A DNA stretch of 59,082 bases. Origin: an uncultured Clostridia bacterium. GTDB lineage: Bacteria; Bacillota; Clostridia; Oscillospirales; Acutalibacteraceae. Positions 9,184 through 18,474 of this stretch are shown in pieces (position 1 is the stretch's first letter; the number at the start of each line of letters is the position of its first letter). The stretch lies in assembly GCA_904399395.1 (NCBI GenBank), contig CAJFPJ010000071.1, positions 1-59,082 of the forward strand, in the 5' to 3' direction. The position numbers and the translations under genes are program-made. Below the pieces are notes generated by a model. The model saw only the letters and a list, made by a program, of their open reading frames with translations, was not told the DNA's origin and did not search any database.

Positions 9184-9226
9184 AAATTATCCCCCAGGCT
9201 AGCCTGGGGGATAATTTCTATTTTTG
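9184..9226 (+). terminator. Terminator after scfB
   Basis: Near-perfect hairpin AAATTATCCCCCAGGCT / AGCCTGGGGGATAATTT, followed by CTATTTTTG. Confidence 0.75.
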
Positions 9227-9432
9227 TGGTTTTGGGCGGCTTTTCCATCACATGTACTATATTGTAACAATCTGTTCCTTCTTTTTTATCTATTCCTATG
9301 CTATATTAAAAATATAGAAACACTTGCTTTTTTTGTTTTTATATTGGCTTTGGCTGCAGGGCATGAATTGGCGTAAATGGTTGCTCTTTCCAGCTGGGAG
9401 ATACGCCCAAACAAAAAGGAGAATACGGAAAT

Positions 9433-10056
9433 ATGAAAAACAAGCATTTCTTTTTCTGCTCCATCATTGCCATAGCCATGCTTCTTGCCGGATGTGGGAA
9501 TAACCCGGATAACGAAACCGACAGGAGCAGTAACAGCAACGGAAGCGGAGAAACGGATTCTAAAAGATCTGTAAGTTCCCCGAATGCAAAAGGCTCCTCC
9601 GCTGATATTCCGGTTTTTATGAGCATAGAGGAGATGGAAGAAAGTTCCCAGCTTATCGTAACCGGCAAACGGATAGGAGCGCCTGAGGATCTCCAGGGCA
9701 ATAACATGACTAATACAATTTTCACCATCCAGGTGGAGCAGGTCATAAAGGGGCCGGAAAATCTGAACACTATTAAATTCTTTCAATTAAGGGAGCATTC
9801 CTCAGATGAATACGAAACCAAGCTGAAGGAAGATACAACGTATCTTTTATTCCTAACAGAAAATTACACCCGGGACACAGAAACCGGCCCCGAAATTCTT
9901 TACAACTCTATCAGTTTTGAACAGGGGATATTTGAAATTGATGATTCCGGTCTTTTAAAAGCATATTCAAGGATTGGAATAGCGCCCCAATTGGAAAAGA
10001 AGGAATTCACTCTCTTTGAGCAGGAACTGCAAAAAGCGATACAGCAACATCCGTAA
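9433..10056 (+). CDS. Putative lipoprotein of unknown function
   Basis: A 207-residue product with a lipoprotein signal (basic MKNKH start, hydrophobic run, lipobox LLAGC with the modified Cys near 19). A ~40-residue Ser/Asn/Gly linker follows, then a mixed domain including KGPENLNTIKFFQL and TYLLFLTENY. I do not recognise the family; the folded part resembles small surface domains that follow lipobox linkers in clostridia. AAAAAGGAGA precedes the ATG. Monocistronic, closed by a strong hairpin shared with the convergent ABC operon. Confidence 0.8.
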   Translation: MKNKHFFFCSIIAIAMLLAGCGNNPDNETDRSSNSNGSGETDSKRSVSSPNAKGSSADIPVFMSIEEMEESSQLIVTGKRIGAPEDLQGNNMTNTIFTIQVEQVIKGPENLNTIKFFQLREHSSDEYETKLKEDTTYLLFLTENYTRDTETGPEILYNSISFEQGIFEIDDSGLLKAYSRIGIAPQLEKKEFTLFEQELQKAIQQHP

Positions 10057-10094
10057 TTTTAAACTGAGCTCTGCAAATGAAAGAATACAGTAAT

Positions 10095-10140
10095 AAACGG
10101 CAGGGGAGCCAATACCTAGAGGGCTCCCCTGCCGTTTTAT
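10095..10140. terminator. Bidirectional terminator
   Basis: Stem AAACGGCAGGGGAGCC / GGCTCCCCTGCCGTTTT lies between the converging lipoprotein gene (+) and the ABC permease gene (-). The T-run is clearer for the plus direction. Confidence 0.75.
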
Positions 10141-10164
10141 GCGTCCATCCGGAACGGTAACAGT

Positions 10165-10977
10165 TCAGGAAAGATTCAGCTTTTTCTTCAAAACCCAGCT
10201 TATAACCATATAGAACAGAGCGCTGAAAAGCAGCAGATACGCGATGTGCCCCAGCAGAAAACCGTGAATGGGCCAGGTTGGGAATGTGTTGTCGGGAACA
10301 TTTTTCCATAGATCCCAAGTGGAACGGATTCCCAGGGTAATTCCCAGGCTATATACAACCTGCTGGATGATGCCTGTTCCCACAAATACACCGATACCTA
10401 AAGCCGCCTTGTGCCTGCTGCTGATATTCCCCACAGCAATAGCCATATAGATAGAGAGAATACTGCACACAAGCCCCAGAAACAGGAACAGCAGAAGCTC
10501 CAAAAAGATAACCCATCCCTCCAAGTTGGATTTAGGAATCCACTGAGCAAGAGCTGCAAAAAACTCTTTTGCGTCCACAGGCTGCAGATGGAAAATCGAA
10601 AGGATCAGAAGGGAAAGCAGGAATACTGCTACGCTGGCTACAATCCATACAATAGAAACCAGAAGCTTTCCGGTCACATGGGTGTGGGGCTTTACCGGCA
10701 GAGTATGGGTAAGATACCCTTCATCCGTGAACAGATTGTGATAGAATCTCTGAAAAGTCACCAAAGCCGTCATAACCATAATAGCGATAAACAGTCCGCC
10801 ATAAACAAAGCTCGTTATCATGGAAGCCGTATTCAGCCAAGGAATAGATTCGCCCCAGCTTTCGTGCATTTGATCGAAAACAGCCAAAAGAAAGGCCACC
10901 AGAAGAAGAACGCCATAAAGGGGCAGAAACGTTCGGCTAGTAGCGCGAAACTCATATTTCATCAGTTTTCTCAGCAT
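10165..10977 (-). CDS. ABC-2-type transporter permease
   Basis: A 270-residue membrane protein with six or so hydrophobic segments. The start MLRKLMKYEFRATSRTFLPLYGVLLLVAFL is typical of ABC-2 permeases paired with YtrB-like ATPases. Its start overlaps the end of the ATPase gene by 7 bases, so the two are translationally coupled. The transported compound is unknown; the GntR/YtrA-controlled relatives usually respond to cell-wall-active agents or export peptides. Confidence 0.82.
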   Translation of the reverse strand: MLRKLMKYEFRATSRTFLPLYGVLLLVAFLLAVFDQMHESWGESIPWLNTASMITSFVYGGLFIAIMVMTALVTFQRFYHNLFTDEGYLTHTLPVKPHTHVTGKLLVSIVWIVASVAVFLLSLLILSIFHLQPVDAKEFFAALAQWIPKSNLEGWVIFLELLLFLFLGLVCSILSIYMAIAVGNISSRHKAALGIGVFVGTGIIQQVVYSLGITLGIRSTWDLWKNVPDNTFPTWPIHGFLLGHIAYLLLFSALFYMVISWVLKKKLNLS

Positions 10978-11672
10978 TTGAATACCTCCCGGAACCAGGC
11001 GTCCACAGACATGTTGTTTTTCTCCCGCAGTTCATCCACAGGGGAATCCAGCAGGATTTTCCCCTCAGAGATAAACAGCACCTGATCGAGAATAGATTCC
11101 ACATCGCTGATCAGATGGGTGGAAATTACCACTGTGGCGTCTTCAGAATAGTTGCTGATGATGGTATGCAAAATATAGTCCCGGGCGGCGGGATCCACTC
11201 CCCCGATGGGTTCATCCAGCAGATAGAGCCTTGCTTTCCGGCTCATAACCAAGATCAGCTGAACCTTTTCCTTCGTTCCCTTGGAAAGAGTCTTCAGCTT
11301 TGCATGCATGGGGATCCCCAACCGCTGGATCATTTCCACAGCCGCCTCTTTCTGGAAATCCTCGTAAAAATCCCCAAAGAAATTTACAAGCTGGCGCACG
11401 CTCATCCAATCGTTCAGATAGTTTTTATCCGGAAGATAAGAGACTATTTTCTTTGTTTCCACCCCCGGCGCCATGCCGTCGATAAAAATTCCTCCCTGCG
11501 TGGGGGATAATAGGCCGTTGGCAAGCTTCATAAGGGTGCTCTTCCCACTTCCATTAGGGCCCAAAAGCCCTACAATACGGCCTTCTTCCAGGGAAAAGCT
11601 CACATCGTGCAATGCTTCCTTTCCAGGGAAGGCCTTTGTCAGATGTCTGCATTCAAAGACCGGATTCATCAT
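10971..11672 (-). CDS. ABC transporter ATP-binding protein
   Basis: A 233-residue ATPase with Walker A GPNGSGKST at 38-46, signature LSKGTKEK (a degenerate LSGGQ, common in YtrB/EcsA-like exporters), Walker B RLYLLDEP followed by IGGVDP, and the switch His in VVISTHLISD. Middle gene of a three-gene operon: GntR regulator, ATPase, permease. The 4-base ATGA overlap with the regulator indicates tight coupling. Confidence 0.92.
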   Translation of the reverse strand: MMNPVFECRHLTKAFPGKEALHDVSFSLEEGRIVGLLGPNGSGKSTLMKLANGLLSPTQGGIFIDGMAPGVETKKIVSYLPDKNYLNDWMSVRQLVNFFGDFYEDFQKEAAVEMIQRLGIPMHAKLKTLSKGTKEKVQLILVMSRKARLYLLDEPIGGVDPAARDYILHTIISNYSEDATVVISTHLISDVESILDQVLFISEGKILLDSPVDELREKNNMSVDAWFREVFKC

Positions 11673-12073
11673 GCTCCCTCCTTCTCCATAGTTTTCGGCT
11701 CGTCTTTTAGAAGCCCCAGGCTGGCGGATTCCAGCATGGTTATCGTTTGGGAATCGGAATACCCCAGTTCCTTCATGCTCCGCAAAAAATCTGCCACAAG
11801 GCCTTTTGCCAAATCTTCCTTAATGCTCATAATCCGATCACGATCCTCCGTTACAAATCTGCCGCTGGTTCTTTGTGTGTGTAAAAGTCCTTCCTGCTCC
11901 AGCTGAGCGAAGGCCCTCTGCATCGTATTGGGATTGACAGAGGCCTCCATGGCCAGCTCACGGACAGAAGGCATCTTTTCTCCGGGTGGATATTCCCCGA
12001 TGATGATACGGCGCTTTATCTGATCCATCAGCTGGGAATATATCGGCCGGTCTGCCTGAAAATTCCATCCCAT
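11669..12073 (-). CDS. GntR family (YtrA-type) transcriptional regulator
   Basis: A 134-residue regulator with the N-terminal winged helix of GntR proteins (IYSQLMDQIKRRIIIGEYPPGEKMPS, then the recognition helix region VNPNTMQRAFAQLEQEGLL). A short C-terminal helical tail replaces a ligand domain, the YtrA subfamily layout. It heads the ABC operon and probably represses it by binding the nested palindrome that overlaps its own promoter. The inducer is not known; YtrA relatives respond to cell-envelope antibiotics. Confidence 0.92.
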   Translation of the reverse strand: MGWNFQADRPIYSQLMDQIKRRIIIGEYPPGEKMPSVRELAMEASVNPNTMQRAFAQLEQEGLLHTQRTSGRFVTEDRDRIMSIKEDLAKGLVADFLRSMKELGYSDSQTITMLESASLGLLKDEPKTMEKEGA

Positions 12074-12089
12074 CTGCTCACTTCCTCTG

Positions 12090-12136
12090 TATTATTGTAT
12101 TGTTGTATTATTAACTTAATACAGTTATACAATACC
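12090..12136. promoter_or_regulatory. Candidate YtrA-type operator
   Basis: Outer arms GTATTGTAT / ATACAATAATAC enclose inner arms TGTATTA / TAATAATACA (read on the minus strand). The nested palindrome covers the -10 box and the start of transcription, where a GntR repressor would block the operon encoding it. Confidence 0.5.
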
Positions 12137-12152
12137 TTTTTTGATTTGTCAA
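12124..12152 (-). promoter_or_regulatory. Promoter of the GntR-ABC operon
   Basis: On the minus strand TTGACA (12147-12152), a 17-base spacer and TATAAC (12124-12129), 51 bases from the GntR start codon. Confidence 0.75.
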
Positions 12153-12189
12153 TGGGTACGGCAAAAATTTTATTAAAACTATGACGGTA

Positions 12190-12234
12190 TAAAAAATGAG
12201 CGCTGCCGGATCGTTTTCCGATCCGGCAGCGCTC
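12190..12234 (-). terminator. Terminator of the surface VWA gene
   Basis: Very strong stem GAGCGCTGCCGGATCG / CGATCCGGCAGCGCTC with a T-run (12191-12196 read on the minus strand). Confidence 0.9.
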
Positions 12235-12306
12235 CTCACCCTCAGATCCGGCGTTCCGCCGGTTCCGGTATTTCCTGTTTACTCTGTTCTTTGACTCAGC
12301 ATTCTA

Positions 12307-15183
12307 TTATTTCTGTGCTCTCAGAGCTGCTCTGCGCCTGTATGTCAGAAGAAGAACCGCGCCGAAAATCGTCAGCACCATTCCTGCCGCTAACAACTTG
12401 GAAGTATCGCTCTCACCTGTAGCGGGAGGGCCGGCGGGCGTCTCCTCATCGGGAATATTCTCTTCTCCGCCGGGTTCATCGGGATCCTGCGTGGGAGGTG
12501 TTTCCGGAGTGGGATCATCCGGAATCTCTTCGGTTTCTTCAGAGCGAACAAGCTGGGGTGTTTCAACCGCATTGACCTGTGTTCCATCATAAGCGGTTAT
12601 AGCAGCATCCCCCTCATTGGTATCGAAAGTCCCATAGGGATATTCTCCATCCTCCCCTGCTCTAAGCGCTTCACGGAAGGAAATAACATAATCCACATAG
12701 GGCAGAGCTCCCGTCATATCCCATGTAAGAGTACCGGTGGCATCGTCATAGGATACCGGGAAGGACGCCGTTACATCGCGGCCATCTGCCGTAACCGTAT
12801 AGCTTCCCTCCACATAGGAGAAAGAAGCATCCACCGTATCGGTGAGAGTATAGCGGGCGTAAGCCGACCCGATAGCATCGTTGACCGCCTCGCCGAAGCC
12901 TGCCGTATCCGTGGACATAAATACCATTCCATCAGAGCAAACGGCATTCATAACTTCCTCATACCGCTCCGCCGCCTCGGGGTCATCCGTAGGCACAGAC
13001 TGCAGCACACCAATTACTTCAACACCCATATTTTTAATCGCCTGGGCGCTCTCTGTGATTTCAGGAAGCAGGGCAGAAATAGATTTTTCCTCTCCGTTTC
13101 TATCGCGGTTGGGCATGCCATCGGAAATAAAGATTACAACCGTTTCCCGGCTGCCGGTATGAGAATCCAGAAGTTTTTTGGCTTCCTCCAGCGCCAAGGT
13201 ATAATTGGTGTTACCATAGGGGTTTTTATCCGTATCCTGCAGTTCGCTGGCATCTGTGCGGATAAAGCCCTGCACAGCGGCAAGATTCTCTGTGAAATCC
13301 AAGGTGTTTTTAACATGATCTGAAAAAGAAACCATGGCCACGCGGTTCTCATAGCCGTTGCCTTCCTCTAAAAGCTGGCTGGTCACATCCAGCAATTTGG
13401 ATTGCATATCTGCAAATTTCGAATCGTTGTCTGTCTCGCCGTTGCCGATGACGGCCATAGAACCGGAATAATCCACAATGAATAGAAAATCCTTCCCGGG
13501 CACTTCCGTATAGGAAAACTGCAACTGCACATCCGCTTCCGTTTTTTCCTCGTTATTCCACCGAGCGCTCTTGGTCACCTGCGTACCGGGAACTTCCGTG
13601 CTGTTTTCACGGCCGATTTTGCTGTCTTCCCATCCATCCGGCACAGTGAGAGCTCCGTCGTTGGCTATATCACCCAGAATAAAGCCGCCCGCCAGAATGG
13701 CTTCCATCCGCTCCACCAAAGCGGGGAACTTAACAAAGATATTGCTGTATCCTAATTTTGTCTGCTCAGAAACCGTCATATTCTGGATGCTCATGAGATC
13801 CTGAAAGGCAAAATCCCCTACGCTGCCTACTCCGTCTCCGATAGTTACAGAGGTAAGGCTGTCTGCAGATTCAATCCAGGATGCAGGAATCATCTCAGCA
13901 GCTTCCACAGTGAGAGACTCCAAATCCCTGGAATAAAATGCACCCAGAATCTGCTTTACATGCAAGGTCAGAGAGAGAACTCCATCCCAACTGCTGCTTA
14001 TATTTTCCTTGCCTATCACACCCTCCGGATCATTGATATACATGGATTCTATCACGGTCCGGGAATTTCCAATAGGATACGAAGGAGAAAAGCCCCACGT
14101 GTCCACTGCAGGGATATTGCGAATCTCTACCGACTCCAGTGTTCCGCAGTTAGAAAGGCAGCCACTGAAGCTTTCTGCATTCTCTGTAAAGGTATATTTC
14201 TTTATGCCTTTGACTGCCTGAAAAGCGCCATATCCAGTGTGCTGCACATCCACAACACCTTCACCCTCAGGAGTATCGGCGGGCCCAAAAGCAACCAGCT
14301 GTGAAAAACCTGCAAAGGCATAGTCCCCTATATACTCTACATCATCTGCTACAACAATCCGACGGGCCTCTTCCACATATGCTTCATAGGGGCGAACGCC
14401 TTCATAGCCGTGGGCCTCATAATCCGGGATATCCCGCAGGATGGTGAGCGTCTGGGTTGCCTCATCCCAACTGAAAGCTTCTTTTCCGCATATGGGGCAA
14501 CTCTCCTGCTCTTTATGGTAAGCGGGGATTGTTTCAGAAATTACCTTCTGACAGCGGGTACACGTGCGCTCCCGGGTTCCGTCCTTTAAACAGGTAGGTT
14601 CTGACGTTATAGTACCTTCATCGCCGTCTGCAAAAATATGCCCAAGAGCGGGAACAGTTTCCTCTTCATATGTTTTACAACGCTGGCATGTGTGCCCCCT
14701 CTGCCCCGTCGTTGTGCAACTTGGATCTCTGGAATATATCCATTCTCCCCAGTCATGCTCCGCTATCACTTCTACATAGAAACTTTCTCTACATACATAC
14801 GCAAATCCGTTGTCGTTTGTATTTTCCTCATACTCAATACCGGCTGCGGGTTCCGTTTTGGTATACCAGGTGTGGATGATCTCCGCCGTTCCAACCGCTT
14901 TTCCCTGAATTTCGCCCGAAGCTCTTCCGATCCCTATGCCGTTTCTGGCCACCGCAATGGAAGGATTTAAACTTTCCCACGTATCGGTATAATAACCATA
15001 TAGGCCATCATCCGAATAATTTTGGGAATATTGATACCCTTTCTTGCCAAGGCAGATCAGCAGCGGATCCTTCTCTGTCTCGCCCGCTGCAAGAACGGGA
15101 AGATTCACGGGAAAGATCGTCATGCACACTGTCAGTAAGAGAGCCAAAAAACACCGTATGCTCTTTCCTGTTTTCGTTTTCAC
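12307..15183 (-). CDS. Cell-surface VWA-domain protein with BspA-type repeats and sorting signal
   Basis: A 958-residue exported protein. Order: signal peptide (about 1-33, ending LPVLAAG); an N-terminal region; two Cys-rich GHTCQRC / ERTCTRC modules; a CPICGKEAFSWD motif leading into BspA-like leucine-rich repeats (VEYIGDYAFAGFSQL); a von Willebrand A domain with MIDAS motif DYSGSM near residue 571; a jelly-roll-like region; a Pro/Glu/Asp linker; then PPATGES, a hydrophobic segment and RRRAALRAQK. PPATG probably replaces LPxTG as the sortase motif. The GTG at 15183 is chosen because AAAGGAG is 8 bases upstream; the frame is open 34 codons further without a ribosome site. Likely an adhesin or pilus-like surface protein. 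Confidence 0.85.
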   Translation of the reverse strand: MKTKTGKSIRCFLALLLTVCMTIFPVNLPVLAAGETEKDPLLICLGKKGYQYSQNYSDDGLYGYYTDTWESLNPSIAVARNGIGIGRASGEIQGKAVGTAEIIHTWYTKTEPAAGIEYEENTNDNGFAYVCRESFYVEVIAEHDWGEWIYSRDPSCTTTGQRGHTCQRCKTYEEETVPALGHIFADGDEGTITSEPTCLKDGTRERTCTRCQKVISETIPAYHKEQESCPICGKEAFSWDEATQTLTILRDIPDYEAHGYEGVRPYEAYVEEARRIVVADDVEYIGDYAFAGFSQLVAFGPADTPEGEGVVDVQHTGYGAFQAVKGIKKYTFTENAESFSGCLSNCGTLESVEIRNIPAVDTWGFSPSYPIGNSRTVIESMYINDPEGVIGKENISSSWDGVLSLTLHVKQILGAFYSRDLESLTVEAAEMIPASWIESADSLTSVTIGDGVGSVGDFAFQDLMSIQNMTVSEQTKLGYSNIFVKFPALVERMEAILAGGFILGDIANDGALTVPDGWEDSKIGRENSTEVPGTQVTKSARWNNEEKTEADVQLQFSYTEVPGKDFLFIVDYSGSMAVIGNGETDNDSKFADMQSKLLDVTSQLLEEGNGYENRVAMVSFSDHVKNTLDFTENLAAVQGFIRTDASELQDTDKNPYGNTNYTLALEEAKKLLDSHTGSRETVVIFISDGMPNRDRNGEEKSISALLPEITESAQAIKNMGVEVIGVLQSVPTDDPEAAERYEEVMNAVCSDGMVFMSTDTAGFGEAVNDAIGSAYARYTLTDTVDASFSYVEGSYTVTADGRDVTASFPVSYDDATGTLTWDMTGALPYVDYVISFREALRAGEDGEYPYGTFDTNEGDAAITAYDGTQVNAVETPQLVRSEETEEIPDDPTPETPPTQDPDEPGGEENIPDEETPAGPPATGESDTSKLLAAGMVLTIFGAVLLLTYRRRAALRAQK

Positions 15184-15415
15184 TTCACACACTCCTTTAC
15201 TTTTACAATCTTGCATTTTAATCTGTAGAATTTCGTTCGCACAAAAAATGAAAATTTTGTTGATAAATGTCCCGTTTTTCCGCACAATGAGACATTTGTA
15301 TTATGCCTGCTGGAGAACAGAATTCTACACATTTACCTGCAAAATCTCATCTTGGCTTCAGTATATCACCCGCCAGTCACAAACTAGTCACAAAAGACAC
15401 CGCTACAAAAATGAA

Positions 15416-15462
15416 TAAAAGCCTTTTATTTCCCAAGCAGCGAGAAATAAAAGGCTTTACTC
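15416..15462 (-). terminator. Terminator of the rsmE-SDR-DUF2264 operon
   Basis: Arms AAAGCCTTTTATTTC / GAAATAAAAGGCTTT, with a T-rich tail on the minus strand, 58 bases after the DUF2264 stop. The plus-strand reading has no T-run. Confidence 0.75.
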
Positions 15463-15519
15463 TTCAATAGTTATATTCAGCAGAAAACAGCAGCACGCAA
15501 GCACGTATTTTAAAAATGA

Positions 15520-16683
15520 TCAGTCTGCCGCATGATCCAGAGGCATATCCTCACCGCTCCAAATCTTCTGAGCGGTATAGGGAACGTCTTCTCCCCTCCA
15601 GAAGGCATCTGTTTCCGGCAGGCCCAGAGGAAGAAACGCCGCAGCACAGAGATACAGACTGCCAGTGGAAATGTACCTCTCCCCCAAACCTGGCTGAGAA
15701 CCGCAGACGCCGATAGTGAGCCATCCCTCTTTATCAAAGGTTCCCGGAACCTCCATGGTGCGGCTTATTACTGCCGAAAGAGCACAACGAACCTGGTTCG
15801 CGGGAAGGTTTTCCGGCAGAATATGCTGCAGGGCGGCCTGAGCCAGCATCTGGAAGGCTCCGCAGCGGTAAGCGGAGGATCTTCCCAACACAGGATACGT
15901 TCCATCCGGCCCTATGAGGCGTTCCAGCACCTGGGCATACCGGGAAGCCCTCCCGATAAACGTATCCCGCAGCTCTTCGCCCAGCCCTCCGTTTTCCGGG
16001 AACAGGGGAGCCGTTTCCTGGCTGATATCCACCAGCATGGGCTGGATCACATAGCTGTTGTAGTAGTCCCAGTGGAAATAGTCCCCATCTCCATAGACGC
16101 CATCCCCTTTGTACCAATAGCGGAAGGAAGTAAGCGCGTAATCCACCCGCATGGCGTCACATTCTCCCGTCATATGATAAAGGGCCGCTTCCACCATGGC
16201 GGAAAACAAGAGCCAGTTTGTGCGCAGAGGACGAATGCACCGGCTACTCTTCAAAGCAGACACCACATTTCCCTTTACTGCCGGGGAAAGCTTTTCCCAA
16301 AGCTCCCCGGGGGCCCGCAGAAAAGCGTGGGCCAAAAAGGCCGCGTCCACCAGCGGCTGCCCCGGCTCACCCACCTTCCACTCAAAGGGACATGCATCGG
16401 GGGAAGCAGGGTCGGTAATCTGCGCCACAGCCCTGCGGGCCAACTCTGCATAGGCGTCGATATCCTCCCGCCGCCGGGTCTCCGGATCCGGCGTTTCCAG
16501 CCAAGGAGCCATGCCGCACAAAAGCCTTCCCACAGCCTCCAGATGGGTAAACGCCTCCCGTCCGGCCCCGGGCCTCTGCTCCACCGGCATTCTGGCGTGA
16601 AGCTTCCCTTCCGCCGCATTTTTCAAGACGGGATCCGCAATTTCTTTCAGCATGCGCACCCAGTCTTCTCTTTTCTGTATCAT
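15520..16683 (-). CDS. DUF2264 domain protein
   Basis: A 387-residue protein matching the DUF2264 family, which has an alpha/alpha-barrel look of unsaturated-uronate or heparinase-like enzymes. Recognisable stretches are RTNWLLFSAMVEAALY, YKGDGVYGDGDYFHWDYYNSYVI and GRSSAYRCGAFQM. Family members sit in glycan-degradation loci, so a role in polysaccharide or uronide breakdown is likely but unproven. There is no signal peptide, so it acts on imported sugar. It is the last gene of a three-gene minus-strand operon, 50 bases after an SDR oxidoreductase that could act on the same sugar. Confidence 0.85.
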   Translation of the reverse strand: MIQKREDWVRMLKEIADPVLKNAAEGKLHARMPVEQRPGAGREAFTHLEAVGRLLCGMAPWLETPDPETRRREDIDAYAELARRAVAQITDPASPDACPFEWKVGEPGQPLVDAAFLAHAFLRAPGELWEKLSPAVKGNVVSALKSSRCIRPLRTNWLLFSAMVEAALYHMTGECDAMRVDYALTSFRYWYKGDGVYGDGDYFHWDYYNSYVIQPMLVDISQETAPLFPENGGLGEELRDTFIGRASRYAQVLERLIGPDGTYPVLGRSSAYRCGAFQMLAQAALQHILPENLPANQVRCALSAVISRTMEVPGTFDKEGWLTIGVCGSQPGLGERYISTGSLYLCAAAFLPLGLPETDAFWRGEDVPYTAQKIWSGEDMPLDHAAD

Positions 16684-16733
16684 ATCCGTTCCTCCCTATA
16701 TCGTGATTTTCCCATTTTCTGATACACCTCTAG

Positions 16734-17462
16734 TCAGATCACAAAGCCGCCGTTCACGCCCAGCACCTGGCCAGTGATAAAAGAGGAATCCTCTCCTGCC
16801 AAAAATGATACAGCTCCGGCTATATCCTCCGGAATACCAATCCGCTCCAAAGGAGTTTCCTCCCGCAGGGCCTCCAGATCCTCCGGGCGCAGATGGCTGT
16901 TCATTTCCGTGTGGATCACCCCGGGCGCGATGCAGTTCACCCGGATACCTGAAGGCCCCAGTTCCTTGGCCAAGGCTTTTGTCATGCCGATAAGGGCCGC
17001 CTTGGCGGCGGAATACGCCACCTCACAGGAAGCGCCCACCTGCCCCCACATGGAGGAAATAAAGATAATGCTCCCCGCTTTTTCATGCAGCATATGCGGC
17101 ATAACCTGTTTTGCGCATAAAAATGCAGCGCGCACATCCACGGAAAATAACTCGTCCCATTCCGAAGCGGACATATCCGTAAAAAGGCACTGACGAGCCA
17201 CGCCTGCATTGTTCACCAATACATCCACATCGCCCGCTTGCCGGAACAAAGCCTCAATCTCTTCTTCCCGGCGCAGATCGGCCCTCACGGCCGCGTGAGG
17301 GAGCCCCGTTTCTGCTGAGAGCTCTTCTGCCAAAGCCTCTGCCTTTTCCCGACTGCTATTGTAATGGACGATCACCCGGAAGCCTTCCTCAGCAAGCCGG
17401 CGGCAGACAGCCGCGCCGATACCCCGCCCCCCTCCGGTGACGAGAACTTTTTTTGCCTTCAT
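16734..17462 (-). CDS. SDR oxidoreductase, FabG-like
   Basis: A 242-residue short-chain dehydrogenase with the cofactor motif TGGGRGIG near 9-16, NNAG, catalytic Ser and Tyr-x3-Lys (YSAAK), and the IRVNCIAPG stretch. It resembles 3-oxoacyl-ACP reductases, but a full fatty-acid operon with its own fabG lies at 38645, and this copy sits beside DUF2264. A sugar or uronate dehydrogenase is therefore a reasonable alternative. The start lies 24 bases after rsmE. Confidence 0.85.
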   Translation of the reverse strand: MKAKKVLVTGGGRGIGAAVCRRLAEEGFRVIVHYNSSREKAEALAEELSAETGLPHAAVRADLRREEEIEALFRQAGDVDVLVNNAGVARQCLFTDMSASEWDELFSVDVRAAFLCAKQVMPHMLHEKAGSIIFISSMWGQVGASCEVAYSAAKAALIGMTKALAKELGPSGIRVNCIAPGVIHTEMNSHLRPEDLEALREETPLERIGIPEDIAGAVSFLAGEDSSFITGQVLGVNGGFVI

Positions 17463-17486
17463 GGCATCTCCTCCCTTCAGGAAATC

Positions 17487-18230
17487 TTACAGATTTCCGG
17501 TAGCCTGCATCAGGGCCGCCAAAGCGGCGATGGGGGCCGTCTCTGTCCGAAGAATACGAGGCCCCAGGGTGGCGGCTCTCACTCCTTTTTCTTTGGCCAG
17601 CTCCACTTCGGCGGGATCAAATCCTCCCTCCGGCCCAATAAAAAGGGAAATAATCTCTGTTTTTTCCCCCACAAGGTGCAGAATTCGTTCCCCGCCTCCT
17701 TCGTAAAACAGAAGGGAAACACCTCTTTCTCCGAAGGCTTTTGCCTGCTGCGTCGCTTCTTCTACAGCCTGGCGGTAAGTATGCAGTTCCCCCACCTGAG
17801 GCAGGATCCCCCGTCCGCTCTGCTTGGCCGCCTCTACCGCAATCTTTTGCCAGCGTTCCACCTTTTTCCGCATGGATTTTTCGTCCGGTCTGGAAACACA
17901 CCGGGCCGTCATTACCGGGACAATCCTGCTGACTCCCAATTCCACCGCCTTCTGGACCACCCAGTCAAATTTATCCGATTTAGGAATCGCCTGATACAGC
18001 GTAACATTTACTGAAGGCTCAGCCGCCGTTTCCCGGATTGCCAGCACCCGAAGGTTCACGGCCTCCGGCTCCAGGGATTCGATCTCACAGTCGTAATCCT
18101 TTCCCAAAGAATCACAAATGGTCAGCAACTCCCCCGGCTTCATCCGAAGGGACCGAATAATATGCAGGGCATCAGCCCCCTCAATCCGAGCAGTTTCGTC
18201 CGGTATATACGAAATGAAAAAACGAGGCAT
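17487..18230 (-). CDS. rsmE: 16S rRNA m3U1498 methyltransferase
   Basis: A 247-residue SPOUT-fold methyltransferase that methylates U1498 of 16S rRNA using SAM. Marks are an N-terminal PUA-like half beginning MPRFFI, the QAIPKSDKFDWVVQKAVELGV block, and the C-terminal knot FIGPEGGFDPAE followed by LGPRILRTETA. Length is normal. First gene of an operon with the SDR and DUF2264 genes, which have no evident link to rRNA. Confidence 0.96.
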   Translation of the reverse strand: MPRFFISYIPDETARIEGADALHIIRSLRMKPGELLTICDSLGKDYDCEIESLEPEAVNLRVLAIRETAAEPSVNVTLYQAIPKSDKFDWVVQKAVELGVSRIVPVMTARCVSRPDEKSMRKKVERWQKIAVEAAKQSGRGILPQVGELHTYRQAVEEATQQAKAFGERGVSLLFYEGGGERILHLVGEKTEIISLFIGPEGGFDPAEVELAKEKGVRAATLGPRILRTETAPIAALAALMQATGNL

Positions 18231-18407
18231 AGCATTCCCGCCTATCTATCAGTGTCAAAGCCTTTACAAACAAAGAACAGTTCCATCACGGCAAACAGAG
18301 GAAAATTCATACTCTGTTCCAACCCGTCTTTCTTCTCGCAAGGGCTCCGTAAAACAAGTTACAGTATAGCAGAAAAAGAACTCTTTTTCCAGCCCTGCCA
18401 GCCTGCG

Positions 18408-18441
18408 CAAAAACAGCCTGAAAGCAGAAGCTTTCAGGCTG
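18408..18441 (-). terminator. Terminator of the PRTase gene
   Basis: Perfect 11-base arms CAGCCTGAAAG / CTTTCAGGCTG followed on the minus strand by TTTTTG. Confidence 0.85.
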
Positions 18442-18474
18442 CAATCCCGCCCTGCGCCGGCAGGGCAATGCTTT

